Assembly: GCA_002842195.1 (NCBI GenBank)
Contig: PHCL01000073.1
Location: 1-6,894 of the forward strand
From: Betaproteobacteria bacterium HGW-Betaproteobacteria-20
Lineage (GTDB): Bacteria > Pseudomonadota > Gammaproteobacteria > Burkholderiales > Methylophilaceae
DNA length: 6,894 bases
Direction of reading: 5' to 3'
Shown: in pieces, positions 5,430 through 6,894 of the stretch
Layout: each line of letters opens with the position of its first letter
How positions within the stretch are numbered: position 1 is the stretch's first letter
Made by a program: the position numbers and the translations under genes
Notes under the pieces: generated by a model
Databases searched by the model: none
Seen by the model: only the letters and a program-made list of their open reading frames with translations
What the model was told of the DNA's origin: nothing

Positions 5430-6894
5430 TTATTTCATGGTGGGCATCGAAAATTCTGAGCCGGTACTTTTAGTGGCTGCTGGCCAGCGTGAAGTGGTCG
5501 TTTTAAGGCGCGTATAGAAGCGCACGCCTTCCATGCCGTAGATGTGATGGTCACCAAATAGCGAGCGTTTCCAACCACCAAAACTATGGAAGGCAATCGG
5601 CACTGGAATCGCTACATTCACGCCGACCATGCCTGCTTGTACCCGATTGGTGAACGCCCTTGCAGCCTCACCATCGCGGGTGAAAATGGCGGCGCCATTG
5701 CCAAATTCATGCTCGTTGACCAGTTTTAAGGCTTCTTCAAAATTAGCCGCACGCACGATGGCTAACACAGGGCCGAAAATTTCTTCTTTATAAATACGCA
5801 TGTCTTTGCTGACATAATCAAATAAGCATGGTGCCAGAAAAAAGCCTTTTTCATGACCTTTATGGCTGTAATCACGGCCATCAATCACTAGTTTTGCGCC
5901 TTCAGTTACGCCTAAGTCGACATATTCCTTGACCTTGGCAAAGTGCTGTGGCGTGACGAGCGGACCCATATCTGCTTTTTCATTCAAACCTTGGTCTATG
6001 GTGATGGTTTTCACTTTTGCCTTTAATATCTCAACCAGTTTGTCTGCAACATCGCCCACTGTGACAGCAACAGAAATCGCCATGCAGCGCTCGCCCGCTG
6101 AACCATAGCCTGCACCAATCAAGGCATCCGCTACTTGGTCTAGATCTGCATCTGGCATCACCACCAAATGATTTTTTGCACCGCCCAAGGCTTGCACGCG
6201 TTTGCCGTTTTTGCTACCTGTGTGGTAAACATGTTCTGCAATTGGTGTGGATCCAACAAAGCTGATGGCTTGTACGCGTTTATCTGAAAGCAACACATCT
6301 ACGGCTTCTTTGTCGCCATTCACTATGTTGAACACTCCCGCCGGCAAGCCTGCCTGCGCTAATAAATCTGCTAGCATTAAACTCGCACCAGGCGTTTTTT
6401 CCGAGGGCTTCAGTACAAATGTGTTGCCTGTTGCCAACGCCATTGGAATCATCCACAGCGGCACCATAATGGGAAAATTAAATGGTGTTATGCCTGCCAC
6501 TACGCCCAATGGCTGGCGCATGCTATAAGTATCGATGCCGGTACCGACCTGATCGTTAAAGTCACCCTTCATCAGGTGCGGTATGCCGCAAGAAAACTCC
6601 ACTACTTCAATGCCGCGCGTCACTTCGCCGCGTGCGTCTGAGATGGTTTTGCCGTGTTCTAGCGAAATGGCTTTGGCTAAGTCATTCGCATGTTCATCAA
6701 GCAAGGCTTTGAACTTGAACATAATGCGCGCACGGCGTAATGCCGGCGTGGTTGACCAGGCGGGGAAGGCTGCTTGAGCAGCAGCAATCGCGGCTTCGGT
6801 TTCTGTTGCCGAGGCATTACAAAGTTTCGCTTGAACTTCGCCTGTAGCTGGGTTGTACACGTCACTGAATCTAGCGTTTGTACCAATTACATGC
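5430..6894 (-). CDS. mmsA: CoA-acylating methylmalonate-semialdehyde dehydrogenase, 5' end outside window
   Basis: 487 codons are visible on the minus strand. The frame remains open to the window edge ([20 protein letters not shown]), so the true start lies beyond 6894 and the GTG at 6860 is internal. Compared with the usual length of about 500 residues, roughly 10-15 are missing. This aldehyde-dehydrogenase-superfamily enzyme converts methylmalonate or malonate semialdehyde plus CoA and NAD+ to propionyl- or acetyl-CoA, CO2 and NADH, in valine, beta-alanine or inositol breakdown. Counting from the first visible residue, the nucleophile is Cys270 in SAGERCM (codon 6084-6086). GGAKNH (237-242) has Asn where most aldehyde dehydrogenases have the general-base Glu, the hallmark of the CoA-dependent MMSDH branch. 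PFNFP (137-141), EEIFGPV and the C-terminal TSRWP...FSMPTMK also fit. Neighbouring pathway genes are not in the window. Confidence 0.95.
   Translation of the reverse strand, partial: HVIGTNARFSDVYNPATGEVQAKLCNASATETEAAIAAAQAAFPAWSTTPALRRARIMFKFKALLDEHANDLAKAISLEHGKTISDARGEVTRGIEVVEFSCGIPHLMKGDFNDQVGTGIDTYSMRQPLGVVAGITPFNFPIMVPLWMIPMALATGNTFVLKPSEKTPGASLMLADLLAQAGLPAGVFNIVNGDKEAVDVLLSDKRVQAISFVGSTPIAEHVYHTGSKNGKRVQALGGAKNHLVVMPDADLDQVADALIGAGYGSAGERCMAISVAVTVGDVADKLVEILKAKVKTITIDQGLNEKADMGPLVTPQHFAKVKEYVDLGVTEGAKLVIDGRDYSHKGHEKGFFLAPCLFDYVSKDMRIYKEEIFGPVLAIVRAANFEEALKLVNEHEFGNGAAIFTRDGEAARAFTNRVQAGMVGVNVAIPVPIAFHSFGGWKRSLFGDHHIYGMEGVRFYTRLKTTTSRWPAATKSTGSEFSMPTMK

Overview
The window looks like a moderately AT-rich beta-proteobacterial chromosome. 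A member of the Methylophilaceae or a related Nitrosomonadales lineage is my best guess, judged only from the character of the proteins and the tRNA. Most of it is ordinary core-type chromosome. Between about 2.6 and 4.3 kb there is a low-density accessory patch.

Layout. (1) 1-461 (+): C-terminal part of an extended-SDR NAD(P)-dependent sugar-epimerase-like protein (YeeZ type), cut by the window edge. (2) 469-1824 (+): a secreted MltB-family lytic transglycosylase with a C-terminal peptidoglycan-binding domain and an unusual Lys/Thr-rich insertion. It follows gene 1 after 7 nt, so the two are probably co-transcribed. (3) 1799-2473 (-): a prolyl-4-hydroxylase of the PHD/EGLN type (2-oxoglutarate/Fe(II) oxygenase; the Pseudomonas relative modifies EF-Tu). 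Its 3' end overlaps the transglycosylase tail to tail by 26 nt. (4) 2592-2668 (+): tRNA-Val(GAC) with encoded CCA and an unexpected C at position 33. (5) 2751-4157: a 1.4-kb segment bounded by a perfect 22-bp inverted repeat. It contains the zinc-finger N-terminus of an ISL3-family transposase (a remnant) and an intact lipoprotein gene with a good ribosome binding site and a plausible promoter. (6) 4158-4473: AT-rich intergenic DNA. (7) 4474-5424 (+): rlmF, a 23S rRNA m6A methyltransferase. (8) 5430-6894 (-): mmsA, CoA-acylating methylmalonate-semialdehyde dehydrogenase, whose 5' end lies outside the window.

Function. The core genes are a mix of housekeeping roles: cell-wall turnover, translation-linked modification (rlmF, the tRNA and possibly the hydroxylase) and carboxylate/valine catabolism (mmsA). 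They do not form one pathway. The novel-looking part is the inverted-repeat-bounded segment beside the tRNA. I read it as a decayed IS, or a non-autonomous insertion cassette, that carries a lipoprotein passenger. The repeat pair is seen directly; mobility is inference. I see no CRISPR array, complete IS or recognised defence system here.
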